Shown here piece after piece: positions 1-8,172 of a DNA stretch of 64,000 bases (within the stretch, counting starts at the first letter, position 1; every line of letters starts with the position of its first letter). Origin of the DNA: Pseudomonadales bacterium. GTDB lineage: Bacteria; Pseudomonadota; Gammaproteobacteria; Pseudomonadales; Azotimanducaceae. The notes below the pieces were generated by a model that had not been told where the DNA came from, did no database searches, and worked only from the letters and a program-made list of their open reading frames with translations. The translations under genes and the position numbers were made by a program. The stretch covers positions 21,800 through 85,799 of the forward strand of contig JANQOA010000023.1 in the NCBI GenBank assembly GCA_028279305.1, written 5' to 3'.

Positions 1-772
1 CCAGCAGAGGACCTTCCAGTGCTGGCATGTGGGAGATCAAGGTGTCCGAACCGATGGGGCACAAATCTGCATGGCGTCCAAGCGCCGCGGCCACCTGATT
101 CAGAATGTCATTCCAGGTGTGGGCATCGTCGCTGGTGATGTGGAAAACTTCATCAAATGCTGTTTTGTTACCGTGCAGTTGCGCAAAGGCGTTGGCAAAA
201 TCGTCAGCGTGGGTCAGGGTCCACAAAGATTCCCCATTGTCGTGGACAATCACGGGTTTACCGTGCGTTATGCGCCAAGCCAGATGGTTGCCGTCGATCA
301 CCGTACTGGGTATGCGGGTGTCATAAGTATGACTGGGCCTTACGATAGTTGATGTGATGGAGGCTTCCAGCAACAAATCTTCACACGCAGCTTTGGCCCG
401 GCTGTAAGCCCAGAACGGATTATCAAGCGGCGTGGATTCCGTAAGCCGGCGCCCGTCATCACCTTTCCGGTAAGCGGACGCGGTGGAAATAAAGACGTAC
501 TGGCCGCATCTGCCCGAGAAGAAGTCGAGATCACGCTGTATCGTTTCAGGCATGTAGGCTAAAAATTGGCAGACGACATCGAAGTGTTGTGTTCCAAGCG
601 GTTTATAGGGTGCCCGGTTACGCAGATCACCAGCTATATAAATGGCGTCTTCGTTTAGCTGCGCTTTCTTCGTGCCTCGATTAAAGACCGTTACCTCATG
701 ACCGCGCGCGACCGAAGCCCGCACACATGAAGTTGAAATTTCGCCGGTTCCGCCGATATAAAGCACTTTCAT
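1..772 (-). CDS. NAD-dependent epimerase/dehydratase family protein (partial, runs off the window)
   Basis: The reading frame starts at an ATG at 770-772 and stays open to the window edge, giving about 257 residues without a stop. The N-terminus MKVLYIGGTGEIS is the Rossmann GxxGxxS/G nucleotide-binding loop of extended short-chain dehydrogenases, followed by HEVTVFNRG, the usual end of the second strand. The middle has FISTASAY followed by YSRAKAACE, the YxxxK catalytic pair. The family acts on nucleotide sugars or related substrates, and some members are mRNA-binding proteins; the substrate cannot be told here. It lies 25 bases after the dioxygenase gene in the same direction and is probably the last known member of that operon. 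The C-terminus lies outside the window. Confidence 0.85.
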   Translation of the reverse strand, partial: MKVLYIGGTGEISTSCVRASVARGHEVTVFNRGTKKAQLNEDAIYIAGDLRNRAPYKPLGTQHFDVVCQFLAYMPETIQRDLDFFSGRCGQYVFISTASAYRKGDDGRRLTESTPLDNPFWAYSRAKAACEDLLLEASITSTIVRPSHTYDTRIPSTVIDGNHLAWRITHGKPVIVHDNGESLWTLTHADDFANAFAQLHGNKTAFDEVFHITSDDAHTWNDILNQVAAALGRHADLCPIGSDTLISHMPALEGPLL

Positions 773-797
773 AAATTATGGCCCCGCTGAACTTCCA

Positions 798-1802
798 TCA
801 GCCGGCTGACTCTTCAAGTACCCGGGCCCCACCCACCAGGTGTGCGTCCACCGTGTGATCAAGCTTGCGGACAAAGCGGACGTTACGGCCAATGTCATGC
901 ATTGAGGGATGCCGGTCAAAAACTTCCCGGGCACTGTCCTCAAACACAAGCCGGCCATCACCCAGCTTGCCGTCATCCATCACCCGCAAGGATGAATCCT
1001 CCTTGCACCGGGCGACATCTTCAGGCGATAGATCTCTCACCAGCGTGCCGCGCCAGTGATTACCCAGCGCCGCATGAAACGTCATGGCAATCATAGGCCT
1101 GATGCGGTCCGACTTGTTGGGCATACCCCGGTGCCACATGCGCGGGTCCCTGAAACAAATGCCGCCGGCTGGAATTTCCATACGTGACGGCGGCCCCCAT
1201 TTCTCAAGCATTTCCGGATGGGTGCCGGGCCGTTCGCCTCTGGGCCACGCGGCTACCGCGGTTTCCCGGTGCGAGCCTGGATAGATTTCGGTAGCGGCAT
1301 TGCTCGCGGTGATTTCTTCGAGAGCAATCGAACAGGAAAGGGTCGTCGCCCGCGGCGGCCAGTGCTCACCATTGGCTTCAGCGTCTTCTTTTGTTTTCCA
1401 GGTGAACGGACGGTCAAAATGCAGCGGCTGGCTGGTGCTGCCCGGCATGTTAACGTTGCCGTTGTAGAAACCGAGCCAGGCATGCTCACCCAGCACACCG
1501 GCAACGATATGCTCGATCAGCGGATTAGTCAGCAGGTCCGCTCGAACGTAGGGTGCCCGGCGGCGCAGACCCAACTGCAGATGCCCTTCGCCGGTGTGTT
1601 TTTCATGTGGGGTCAACTCGTCAGCTGCATGAATGGCTTCCGCATCTTCGCGTACCGACTCCAGCAGCAGCTGCCGTGTTTCCGGGGATACAAGGTCGGC
1701 AACAACTGCGTAACCTGCTGTACCTATGTCGCTGACGATGCGGTTGAGTTTCTCAGTTTCCAGGCTGCCCGTGGATCTTTCTTCGTCTGTAATGGTGTAC
1801 AT
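798..1802 (-). CDS. Phytanoyl-CoA dioxygenase (PhyH) family protein
   Basis: A 334-residue protein of the non-haem Fe(II)/2-oxoglutarate oxygenase fold. The iron-binding HxD appears as LHFDRP near residue 128, and the distal histidine with the 2-oxoglutarate-binding arginine as MWHRGMPNKSDRIRP in the second half. Family members hydroxylate lipids, CoA esters or secondary metabolites in the cytoplasm; the substrate here is unknown. There is no signal peptide. The gene follows a VOC-fold gene by 8 bases and precedes an epimerase by 25, so the three are likely co-transcribed. The ATG at 1802 has a GAGAA element just upstream. Confidence 0.85.
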   Translation of the reverse strand: MYTITDEERSTGSLETEKLNRIVSDIGTAGYAVVADLVSPETRQLLLESVREDAEAIHAADELTPHEKHTGEGHLQLGLRRRAPYVRADLLTNPLIEHIVAGVLGEHAWLGFYNGNVNMPGSTSQPLHFDRPFTWKTKEDAEANGEHWPPRATTLSCSIALEEITASNAATEIYPGSHRETAVAAWPRGERPGTHPEMLEKWGPPSRMEIPAGGICFRDPRMWHRGMPNKSDRIRPMIAMTFHAALGNHWRGTLVRDLSPEDVARCKEDSSLRVMDDGKLGDGRLVFEDSAREVFDRHPSMHDIGRNVRFVRKLDHTVDAHLVGGARVLEESAG

Positions 1803-1810
1803 GCTGTTCT

Positions 1811-2281
1811 CTAATTATCCTGGCAGTTGTCCTGGCTGTTAGTAGTCTTGTTGTCCCGCCAGCGATGCGGGCGGTCTTCCGGCCACAGCTGGATCATCGG
1901 TGCGCCCGGGACTCCGGCTTCGACAAAGACGCGATCCGTACCTTCGCCGGTAACAGCCGCGCCGTTGGCCTTTAACGCTTCAGTCGCGGATGCGAGGTCT
2001 GTTACCTTCATGGCAAGCACGTAAAGGCCCTCACCCTGTCTTTCGATAACGCGTGCCACGGGAGACGAGATTTCTGTCGGCGCAAGCAATTCGATAAACG
2101 TGCCGTCCGGCAGAGGGAAAAAAGCCTGATCAATGCTGTGTTCTTTACTTGCGGTACGAAACTGCAGTTCAACACCCAGTTGTCCCTGCCAGAACTCAAT
2201 CGCCGGCTCCAGATCTGCAACAACAAAGACCTGATGATCAACGCCCGTAAACGGGCTGGCTGAGTTCACCTTGTTCACCAC
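1811..2281 (-). CDS. VOC (glyoxalase/bleomycin-resistance fold) family protein
   Basis: A 156-residue protein with the paired beta-alpha-beta-beta-beta modules of the vicinal oxygen chelate superfamily. GVDHQVFVV near residue 13 supplies the first metal histidine and FIELLAP in the middle a metal glutamate. The layout resembles methylmalonyl-CoA epimerase-like and lactoylglutathione lyase-like proteins, but the reaction cannot be assigned. The start is GTG; two GTG codons in a row (2281 and 2278) are possible and neither has a strong ribosome site. The C-terminal tail is Asn/Gln/Asp-rich and probably disordered. It is the first gene of the operon with the PhyH and epimerase genes and faces the TetR gene at 2507. 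Confidence 0.8.
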   Translation of the reverse strand: MVNKVNSASPFTGVDHQVFVVADLEPAIEFWQGQLGVELQFRTASKEHSIDQAFFPLPDGTFIELLAPTEISSPVARVIERQGEGLYVLAMKVTDLASATEALKANGAAVTGEGTDRVFVEAGVPGAPMIQLWPEDRPHRWRDNKTTNSQDNCQDN

Positions 2282-2321
2282 CGGTACACAGGCGGACGCT
2301 GAAACAAAGCCTTGTACCGGT
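2280..2321. repeat. 9-bp perfect inverted repeat over the VOC gene start
   Basis: ACCGGTACA at 2280-2288 and TGTACCGGT at 2313-2321 are perfect reverse complements separated by 24 bases. In the minus-strand transcript they would form a hairpin whose 3' arm touches the GTG start of the VOC gene. It could be a leader structure or a protein site; function is unproven. Confidence 0.4.
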
Positions 2322-2364
2322 TCGCAAGGCCCACTAAAAAAAGATTAGTCATCAGATAGCGTCT

Positions 2365-2387
2365 TTATTATAGTTAGACAATAATAA
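2365..2387. promoter_or_regulatory. Candidate TetR operator (AT-rich inverted repeat)
   Basis: TTATTAT at 2365-2371 and ATAATAA at 2381-2387 form a 7-bp inverted repeat with a 9-base spacer. It lies in the 225-base gap between the divergent VOC operon and the TetR gene, where a TetR autoregulator would be expected to bind. The arms are AT-rich, so chance is possible. Confidence 0.35.
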
Positions 2388-2506
2388 ACGCATTGCAGAG
2401 CGCTCAGCAAGCGATAATTATTTGTCGTTAAACAGAGTGACAGGCGTCGAAGTTGGGAGAAGAAGGGCTATAGTGGTAGCCACGCAATCGAGGTATTTGC
2501 ACTGAT

Positions 2507-3118
2507 ATGGCTGCAAAAGAAAAAGAAGTCCGCACAAAAAGAACCAGGCTCTCCCCGGCAGCGCGGCGGGACCAGATTCTGGATTCAGCCAAGCAGTCGA
2601 TTCTTGAGCACGGGCTGCAGCAACTGTCACTGAAAAAACTCGCCGTTGAAGCCGGGGTGAGTGAACCCCTGTTGTTTCACTACTTTTCATCGCGCCTTGA
2701 GCTGTTGCAACAGCTGCTCGAACGGGACTTCAACCGTTCCATCGGTTCACTTAATGAGTCACTGGACGGGGCTGAATCCCTGGCGGAAATTCTCGAAATC
2801 TATGTGGCAAACAACTACGACCGGTGTGACGAAGAGAGTGTCATCGACATACTCCTCGCCGAAACGGACATCGCTAGCGCCATTAAAGAACAACGTGAGT
2901 TGAACGCCAGGTACCGGGAACAGATTCTTATAAACACAGTCTCCGAAGCTTTGGGTATCCGGCGTAAGAAGGCGGCAATGATCACCTTGATGGCGTCAGC
3001 GGCTTCGATGTCTGCCGCCAAGTTTGCCCACGACACCAAGGTGGGCCGGGAGGAGGCGATCCGGACGGTTCTTGAGTTTGTTACCGCGGGGTTCCAGTCT
3101 CAGGCGTCCAAGGGTTAA
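2507..3118 (+). CDS. TetR family transcriptional regulator
   Basis: A 203-residue protein with a typical N-terminal TetR helix-turn-helix at about residues 20-65 (RRDQILDSAKQSILEHG, then LSLKKLAVEAGVSEPLLFHYF) and a helical ligand-binding C-terminal domain. Family members are usually repressors released by a small ligand. It faces the VOC/PhyH/epimerase operon across a 225-base gap with inverted repeats, so that operon is the likely target. The first residues are Lys/Arg-rich, as is common in the family. The start at 2507 is the ATG closest to the domain. Confidence 0.88.
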   Translation: MAAKEKEVRTKRTRLSPAARRDQILDSAKQSILEHGLQQLSLKKLAVEAGVSEPLLFHYFSSRLELLQQLLERDFNRSIGSLNESLDGAESLAEILEIYVANNYDRCDEESVIDILLAETDIASAIKEQRELNARYREQILINTVSEALGIRRKKAAMITLMASAASMSAAKFAHDTKVGREEAIRTVLEFVTAGFQSQASKG

Positions 3119-3149
3119 CAGCCGCGGCCGGGTGCGTCCAACCCGGCGA

Positions 3150-3196
3150 TGGACAACGGTTTCAACCCGGCTCTATAATGGTTCCAATATGGAGCC
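3150..3196 (+). promoter_or_regulatory. Promoter and overlapping operator of the toxin-antitoxin pair
   Basis: TGGACA at 3150-3155 and TATAAT at 3174-3179 are separated by 18 bases and make a near-consensus sigma-70 promoter. The -10 box lies inside a 28-bp imperfect palindrome at 3169-3196 with outer arms GGCTC and GAGCC and 22 of 28 positions symmetric. Antitoxins of this class usually repress their own promoter, and this arrangement fits. The predicted transcription start near 3186 rules out the longer in-frame start at 3178 for the antitoxin. Confidence 0.6.
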
Positions 3197-3201
3197 ATCT
3201 A

Positions 3202-3486
3202 ATGCCTAATCTTTCCATCAAGAACGTACCTGAGTACGTCGTTGCCAAACTGCGCCAGCGGGCGGTAAATCACCGGCGCTCGTTGCAGGGTGAACTACTG
3301 GATATTGTCTGCCGCTCCAGCGAAGAGCATGACCGGGATCCCAACCCAACCGAGCAAGCAGCCGACTCATCCGGATGGTTATCGATAGAAGAGATTGCGG
3401 CAGAACTCAAATTGCCCCGGCGAAGGGCAAACACCAACCTACCGCTCGCGGTAGATATACTCCGACAGGACCGCGACACAAGATGA
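3202..3486 (+). CDS. FitA-like ribbon-helix-helix antitoxin
   Basis: A 94-residue protein starting MPNLSIKNVPEYVV, followed by RRSLQGELLDIV. This is the N-terminal ribbon-helix-helix DNA-binding signature of FitA/VapB-type antitoxins. The C-terminal part, with WLSIEEIAAELKLPRR, should wrap around the toxin and block its active site. An in-frame ATG at 3178 was rejected because it would lie upstream of the predicted transcription start; GGAG 7 bases before 3202 supports the chosen start. The gene overlaps the PIN-domain gene by 4 bases (ATGA), so the two are translationally coupled. Confidence 0.82.
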   Translation: MPNLSIKNVPEYVVAKLRQRAVNHRRSLQGELLDIVCRSSEEHDRDPNPTEQAADSSGWLSIEEIAAELKLPRRRANTNLPLAVDILRQDRDTR

Positions 3487-3908
3487 GCCGTCAACTGTTT
3501 GTCGCTGAACCCGCGGAGGTTTACAACACGCTGCCGCCAATTGTCGTGGATTGCAGCCTGCTGGCAGCAATTCTGTTTAATGAGCCATCACAGAGAGAAG
3601 CGCTGCAGTTGCTTGCCGGCAAATCTCTACACGCACCGAATCTCATTGACCATGAAATCATCAGCGTTGCTGTCAGAAAATCCCATGCAAAAGCTGGGGA
3701 TGAGATTCAAAAGGGTCTCGAGGGTTTCAGAAAACTCCGGCTGGCCCGTCACAGCATCGACCACCAGGCCCAGTTCGAACTTGCTCTGCGGGAAAAAATC
3801 TCCGCCTACGACGCTGCTTACCTGCAGTTGGCCGTATCCATCAATGCCCCACTGGCAACTTATGATCGGGTGCTGGCTGCTGCGGCCAGGAAGGTGCTTG
3901 CCTCTTAA
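3483..3908 (+). CDS. PIN-domain ribonuclease toxin (VapC/FitB type)
   Basis: A 141-residue PIN-domain protein. The acidic residues expected to bind Mg2+ are visible in order: IVVDCSLLAA, the acidic pair in LIDHEI, SAYDAAYLQLA and ATYDRVLAAA. Relatives cut tRNA or rRNA and are held inactive by the antitoxin encoded just upstream. The start is the ATG that overlaps the antitoxin stop; a longer frame from 3375 is only the shadow of the antitoxin gene. Its stop codon overlaps the stop of the convergent gene at 3905 within the sequence TTAA. All key residues are present, so the toxin looks functional. Confidence 0.85.
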   Translation: MSRQLFVAEPAEVYNTLPPIVVDCSLLAAILFNEPSQREALQLLAGKSLHAPNLIDHEIISVAVRKSHAKAGDEIQKGLEGFRKLRLARHSIDHQAQFELALREKISAYDAAYLQLAVSINAPLATYDRVLAAAARKVLAS

Positions 3909-4354
3909 ACCGGCCGGTAGGGTTTCGGATTACTGATGACCGGATCAAGCAATGTCATGTCGCCGTCAGCCACATCGTTACCCCGCGGAAAAGGCGGCCC
4001 TTCACCACTGCCGATGCCGCGCAACACAGCATCCTGCCGGTAGTACACGGCTAACGCCTGCAGGTATATCTGGGAAAATGCCTCGGGGTGGCTGGCGCTG
4101 AACGCGCTGACGCGTTCTTCCTGCTGCGCCGGGCCGGCCTCAGCAAAATCTTCACCGAGGCTCGCGAGCGCCTCCTGCACAACACGCCCGAACTCCGGCT
4201 TCAGGACGTTGTCCATAAACGCCCGCAGCTCCATGTCCCCGGCACCAGGCAGACGGCTATCCTCACTGGCTGGAATCAACGTATGCAGCAGCGCCACAAG
4301 CGTGACCTGCTCTGGTCCTGTGAGCGGATGATCAGTGCTGATGATCTCGGACAT
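3905..4354 (-). CDS. Gluconate 2-dehydrogenase subunit 3-like small subunit
   Basis: A 149-residue protein with the pattern of the gluconate_2-dh3 family: an N-terminal helix LTGPEQVTLVALLHTLIPASEDS and a conserved PGAGDMELRAFMDNVL. These small subunits partner GMC-type flavin dehydrogenases and help their maturation or export. Many carry a Tat signal peptide; this one shows none, and neither does its GMC partner. It starts 10 bases after the GMC gene stops, so the two are co-expressed and probably form a complex. The 3' end overlaps the convergent toxin gene by 4 bases. Confidence 0.8.
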   Translation of the reverse strand: MSEIISTDHPLTGPEQVTLVALLHTLIPASEDSRLPGAGDMELRAFMDNVLKPEFGRVVQEALASLGEDFAEAGPAQQEERVSAFSASHPEAFSQIYLQALAVYYRQDAVLRGIGSGEGPPFPRGNDVADGDMTLLDPVISNPKPYRPV

Positions 4355-4364
4355 GCGCGCCTCT

Positions 4365-5984
4365 TTAGTCGAACAGATTTGCCAGATTCTTTTTCATGGT
4401 ATCAGCCACGTACAATGCCAGCGCCTGAATGGTACTGGTTGGATTAACGCCGCCGGAGGTGACAAACACACTACCGTCAATCACAAACAGGTTGCGCACA
4501 TCGTGGGATCGCCCCCAGGCGTTGACCACTGAACTGTTCGGGTTGTTACCCATGCGCGCTGTACCCAGGTTGTGCCAACCGGATTGCTGCAACAGGCCGC
4601 TGCGGTGCATCTCGATGGCGCCGGCGGCTTGCATGACTTCTTCAGCCCTATCCAGGCCATGTTCCAGCATCCGCCGGCTGTTCTCGCTGAGGGTGTAGCT
4701 GATTTTTGGCGCCGGGATGCCGTCAGAATCCACCAGCTGCGGATCAAGGGTGACGGTGTTGTGCTCCTCGGGCAGGTCTTCGCAGAGGATGCCGATGCTG
4801 GCCACGTGATCAAAGTAGCGGGCAAAGGCTGCGTGATGATCTTTGCCCCAGGGAATGCGCCCTGTTGCGAACCCCTGTGCCGCTGTGTTGAACGGCCCGC
4901 TGCCGCGGGTAATCTGCATGTTGTAGCCGCGTACAAAGCCCCTCGATTTATCTGTCTCGTAAAACTCTTTGCTGAGAATACAGCAACCTGCCGGCCCCTT
5001 GTGGCTGTCGAGCTGTTCTTCGAACACACCCTGCACAAAGCCGACCGGGTGGAACATGAGATTCTTGCCCACCAGTCCGGAGCTGTTTGCCAGACCATCG
5101 GGGAAGGCTGTGGAGCGCGAGTTCAAGAGTATGCGGGGGGTACCTATGCCGTTGCAGGCAAGCACCACCACTTCGGCCCGCTGGCGGCATTCGTTGCCGT
5201 CCGCATCGTAATAGATGGCGCCGTCTGCCATACCTTCAGCGTTGACGGTGATTTCGCGCACCCTGCAGCGGGTACGCAACTCCACCCCGGCGCGGATTGC
5301 TGCAGGCCAATAGGTGATGTCGGTACTCGACTTGCCGCCCTGAGAACACCCGGACATACACGGCCCCAGATTCAGACAGCGGTCACGTCCTTCGTAGGGC
5401 CGCGAGATGATGGCACTGTCTGATGGCCACCAGTGCCAGCCGAGGCGGTTGTAGCCGCGGGCAACTGCTTCGCCGACGCGGCCCATGGGAATTGGCGGCA
5501 GCGGCGGCTGCTTGGGCGGATACATGGGATCACCGGCCAGACCCGACACGCCCATCATCTGATCGTTCTGGGCAAAAAAAGGATCCAGGGTGTTGTAGTC
5601 GATGGGCCAGTCCGCGGCAACCCCGTCCAGACTGTGTACGCGGAAGTCGGAAGGGTGCAGGCGGGGAAAGTGTGCAGCATACATAACGGTGCCGCCGCCA
5701 ACCCCGTTAAAATTCACAACGGAAATCGGCGAGTTGCTGTTGTTGATCGGGTAGTCCGTGTCGCGGCCCCGTACGTTGGGATCAATGCTGAACGGGCCGT
5801 GTCCCAGCAATTCCCAGTCGGAACGGTTGCTCGGGTACTCCGACGGGCTCATCCAGTCGCCCTGCTCCAGACAGACGATGTGCATGCGTGTATCCGCCAT
5901 GGACCAGGCAAAAGCACCACCGGCAGCACCGGCGCCGATGATCAGAACATCAACCACCTCGTCAGTTGTACTGGCATCCGTCAT
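4365..5984 (-). CDS. GMC family FAD-dependent oxidoreductase (large dehydrogenase subunit)
   Basis: A 539-residue GMC oxidoreductase. The FAD-binding loop is VLIIGAGAAGGAFAW near residue 13, with GVGGGTVMYAAHFPRL following. The C-terminal GMC block has GWHNLGTARMG, with the catalytic histidine region, and VIDGSVFVTSGGVNPTST. Relatives oxidise sugars, choline, alcohols or lignin-derived alcohols. A cysteine-containing GPCMSGCSQGGKSS stretch is typical of the gluconate/sorbitol dehydrogenase branch. A TTG start at 5990 is possible, but the ATG at 5984 has a GAGG element 8 bases upstream and is preferred. With the small subunit downstream and a beta-propeller lipoprotein upstream it forms a three-gene operon. 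No cytochrome c subunit is encoded beside it. Confidence 0.9.
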   Translation of the reverse strand: MTDASTTDEVVDVLIIGAGAAGGAFAWSMADTRMHIVCLEQGDWMSPSEYPSNRSDWELLGHGPFSIDPNVRGRDTDYPINNSNSPISVVNFNGVGGGTVMYAAHFPRLHPSDFRVHSLDGVAADWPIDYNTLDPFFAQNDQMMGVSGLAGDPMYPPKQPPLPPIPMGRVGEAVARGYNRLGWHWWPSDSAIISRPYEGRDRCLNLGPCMSGCSQGGKSSTDITYWPAAIRAGVELRTRCRVREITVNAEGMADGAIYYDADGNECRQRAEVVVLACNGIGTPRILLNSRSTAFPDGLANSSGLVGKNLMFHPVGFVQGVFEEQLDSHKGPAGCCILSKEFYETDKSRGFVRGYNMQITRGSGPFNTAAQGFATGRIPWGKDHHAAFARYFDHVASIGILCEDLPEEHNTVTLDPQLVDSDGIPAPKISYTLSENSRRMLEHGLDRAEEVMQAAGAIEMHRSGLLQQSGWHNLGTARMGNNPNSSVVNAWGRSHDVRNLFVIDGSVFVTSGGVNPTSTIQALALYVADTMKKNLANLFD

Positions 5985-6016
5985 AGGCAATTCCTCACCT
6001 GCTTATTATTTGGCAA

Positions 6017-7171
6017 CTAGCTGCCGCTTTCGCTCAACTCGACACTCACAATCCGGTCACCGTGGGCTGTCCCCAGATACAAACGGTTGCCAACTTTGAG
6101 GGCAACCGTGGCGTAACCCATGGGTGGGCCATTGTGATTGATGACAACGTCAGATGAAAAAGTTTCGGCATTGGTCCTCACCACCTGGAACGGCAGCAGG
6201 CAGGGTCCCGCGGTCACCTGAGTGCAGGCCTGCCCAATGGCGTCATGTTGGTGAGAGGCAATCCACAACGTCCCGTCTGCGTCGATGCTGACGTTGTCGG
6301 GTTGGCGCAGCTCAATTTCCGCAATTCGTGTCTGCTTCTCGAGATCCAGGGCAAAGGTCTTGTTGCCGATATAAGCGTTGACGTACAGCACGGTGTTGTC
6401 AGCGTTAAGTGCAATGCCGTTGGGCATCAGATCGTCCGTTTCCGCCAGACGCTTAAACCCGGATGCGGGCGACCAGGCCCACACCCAGCCGGTAGCTTGC
6501 CCGTCAAGCAGCTTCGCCACCGTGTCTTCAAAGCTGCCGGACTTGTCCCACATGTGGGTGACATAGAATCCGCCATCGCCGCGCGCCGCCACGTCATTGA
6601 TAAACGGGTCTCCGGGCGGCAGGGCGCAGCCCCGCCAGGTCAGCTCACCGCTGGCTGCAACCGCAAAAAATTCCACCGATTCGCGCTTGCCGTGATTCAC
6701 AACCAGCAGCGACACCTCTCCGTCATCGCGGGTGATCAAATCTATGCCGTGGGGACTCAGCGCCGAGGCATCAGGTGGCGGGCAGCCTTCCTCACCCCAG
6801 CGGGCGCCGGTTGACGACCAGTTAATGGTCAGCGTCTCCCGGCCACCGGTTGCTGTATTCAGCAGTGACAGATTGCCGGGAGAATCAGCCATGAACTCAC
6901 CCATTTCGCTGACAATCAGCAAGTCAGTGCCGGGGATCGGTACCAGATCTTCCGGGTTCCGGTAACCACAGTGGGGTGTCATCCCAGCCATCGGCTCGCA
7001 GCTGAGCAGTGCCGTTTCAGTGACCGGTTGCGGCAGTTCTGACGCGGCGGCCAGGCCTGCACGTTCATCCGCGTTCGCTGCGTCAGCCGCATTTGCGGCA
7101 TCAGCCGGTTGGCGCTGATTACCGCAACCCGCCATCAAACAACCCATTACAAACAGTAGCAGTGCGCGCAC
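6017..7171 (-). CDS. SMP-30/gluconolactonase-like beta-propeller lipoprotein
   Basis: A 384-residue protein with a lipoprotein signal (MRALLLFVMGCLMAGC, lipobox LMAGC) followed by a low-complexity Ala/Asn/Asp linker. The rest has repeated beta-propeller blades such as DLVPIPGTDLLIVSEMG, NGIALNADNTVLYVNAY and PDNVSIDADGTLWIASH, typical of SMP-30/gluconolactonase and strictosidine-synthase-like proteins. It probably sits in the periplasm on a membrane anchor. It is 32 bases upstream of the GMC gene and likely first in that operon, so it may hydrolyse a lactone-like product or bind the substrate. The specific activity is not readable from the sequence. Confidence 0.8.
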   Translation of the reverse strand: MRALLLFVMGCLMAGCGNQRQPADAANAADAANADERAGLAAASELPQPVTETALLSCEPMAGMTPHCGYRNPEDLVPIPGTDLLIVSEMGEFMADSPGNLSLLNTATGGRETLTINWSSTGARWGEEGCPPPDASALSPHGIDLITRDDGEVSLLVVNHGKRESVEFFAVAASGELTWRGCALPPGDPFINDVAARGDGGFYVTHMWDKSGSFEDTVAKLLDGQATGWVWAWSPASGFKRLAETDDLMPNGIALNADNTVLYVNAYIGNKTFALDLEKQTRIAEIELRQPDNVSIDADGTLWIASHQHDAIGQACTQVTAGPCLLPFQVVRTNAETFSSDVVINHNGPPMGYATVALKVGNRLYLGTAHGDRIVSVELSESGS

Positions 7172-7321
7172 GATGCATCCCTTGTCTCTGCAATCTCAGC
7201 CACTAAACCACCAATTCCCCTGCCAACTCAAGAGACTGTGCACAGAATCTGCGTGAAGAGGGGTCGATTCAGATCCTTGATGCTGTCAAACTCTCGTGAG
7301 ACATCAGACAGGGGAAGAAAC

Positions 7322-8071
7322 ATGGCAGGACCAATCAACGTTTATTTCGTATGTGGCGGTAAGTACCACGATATGGACTTTGTCCGGTTGGAGATGTTGA
7401 AGCTCTTCGCTGAAGAACAGCGCTTCCGCGTCAACGTTGGCGAAGACTACTCCAAAATTGACGAGATCACCGCAGCCGACATCCTGGTCACGTATACGGT
7501 GGACGTTGTGCCCACGGAAGAAGAGACGGACCGGTTGGAAGAATGGTTGAAGTCGGGGCACAAGTGGTTTGCGTTGCATGCAACCAATTCGATTCTCGAA
7601 TTCACCGACAAGGGTGTGACGTGTCCGCGCACTGCGCCAAAATTCATGCACATGCTCGGCAGTCAGTTTGTCGGCCACCCCGCCATCGAGTATTACCCGG
7701 TGAACATCGAGCCGGGCAAAGAGGATCACCCCCTGGTTGCCGGTATCGATCCCATGCTGGTTGAAGACGAGCTCTATGTATCGGAGTTTTACGACGACGT
7801 AGAGGTCCTGCTGACCACACGCTGGGGCGGCGAATGCCCCGGTTATGTGGAGACCCCGGTAGAAGAACGGGATCATCCGATCATGTACCTGCGTCAATTC
7901 GGCGAGGGTGAAGTGTTGTTTCTGACCCTTGGCCATGCCCGCTCCAAGTACGATATGCAGCCCATGGTGGAGGTATATCCGAAGATGGAGCGTGGTGCCT
8001 GGACCGTACCGGACTTCTACGAGTTGCTGCGCCGCGGCCTCAAGTGGAGTGTGGGTGAACTCGCGGCATAA
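7322..8071 (+). CDS. ThuA-like domain protein
   Basis: A 249-residue protein of the ThuA (trehalose utilisation) / class I glutamine amidotransferase-like fold. Characteristic pieces are INVYFVCGGKYHDMDF at the start, TYTVDVVPTEEE, WFALHATNS in the middle and a late FLTLGHARSKYDM. The role of this family is poorly defined; members occur in sugar and inositol catabolism. An upstream in-frame ATG at 7238 was rejected because the ATG at 7322 has AGGGGAAG at the right distance and marks the start of the conserved domain. A long opposite-strand frame covers the gene but is a shadow. The alcohol dehydrogenase gene follows in the same direction. Confidence 0.82.
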   Translation: MAGPINVYFVCGGKYHDMDFVRLEMLKLFAEEQRFRVNVGEDYSKIDEITAADILVTYTVDVVPTEEETDRLEEWLKSGHKWFALHATNSILEFTDKGVTCPRTAPKFMHMLGSQFVGHPAIEYYPVNIEPGKEDHPLVAGIDPMLVEDELYVSEFYDDVEVLLTTRWGGECPGYVETPVEERDHPIMYLRQFGEGEVLFLTLGHARSKYDMQPMVEVYPKMERGAWTVPDFYELLRRGLKWSVGELAA

Positions 8072-8117
8072 GAAGCGCGGCAAACGATATAACATATCAT
8101 CCTGGCTTTGCAAAGCG

Positions 8118-8141
8118 GCACGGAGCCCGTATGCTCCGTGC
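8118..8141 (+). terminator. Hairpin between the ThuA-like and alcohol dehydrogenase genes
   Basis: GCACGGAGC at 8118-8126 pairs perfectly with GCTCCGTGC at 8133-8141 across a 6-base loop. A 12-bp palindrome GCTTTGCAAAGC lies just before it at 8105-8116. There is no clear T run after the hairpin, so it may be an attenuator or mRNA stabiliser rather than a full terminator. Confidence 0.45.
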
Positions 8142-8172
8142 ACCGTCAAATACATCAAGCTAAGGAGTCACC

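Noticed and set aside
4572-5423. 283-codon plus-strand frame opposite the GMC oxidoreductase
   Set aside because: Shadow of the GMC gene; no motif of its own.
7304-8158. 284-codon minus-strand frame opposite the ThuA-like gene
   Set aside because: It lies fully over a plus-strand gene with recognisable domain motifs and a good ribosome site; its translation shows no known domain.
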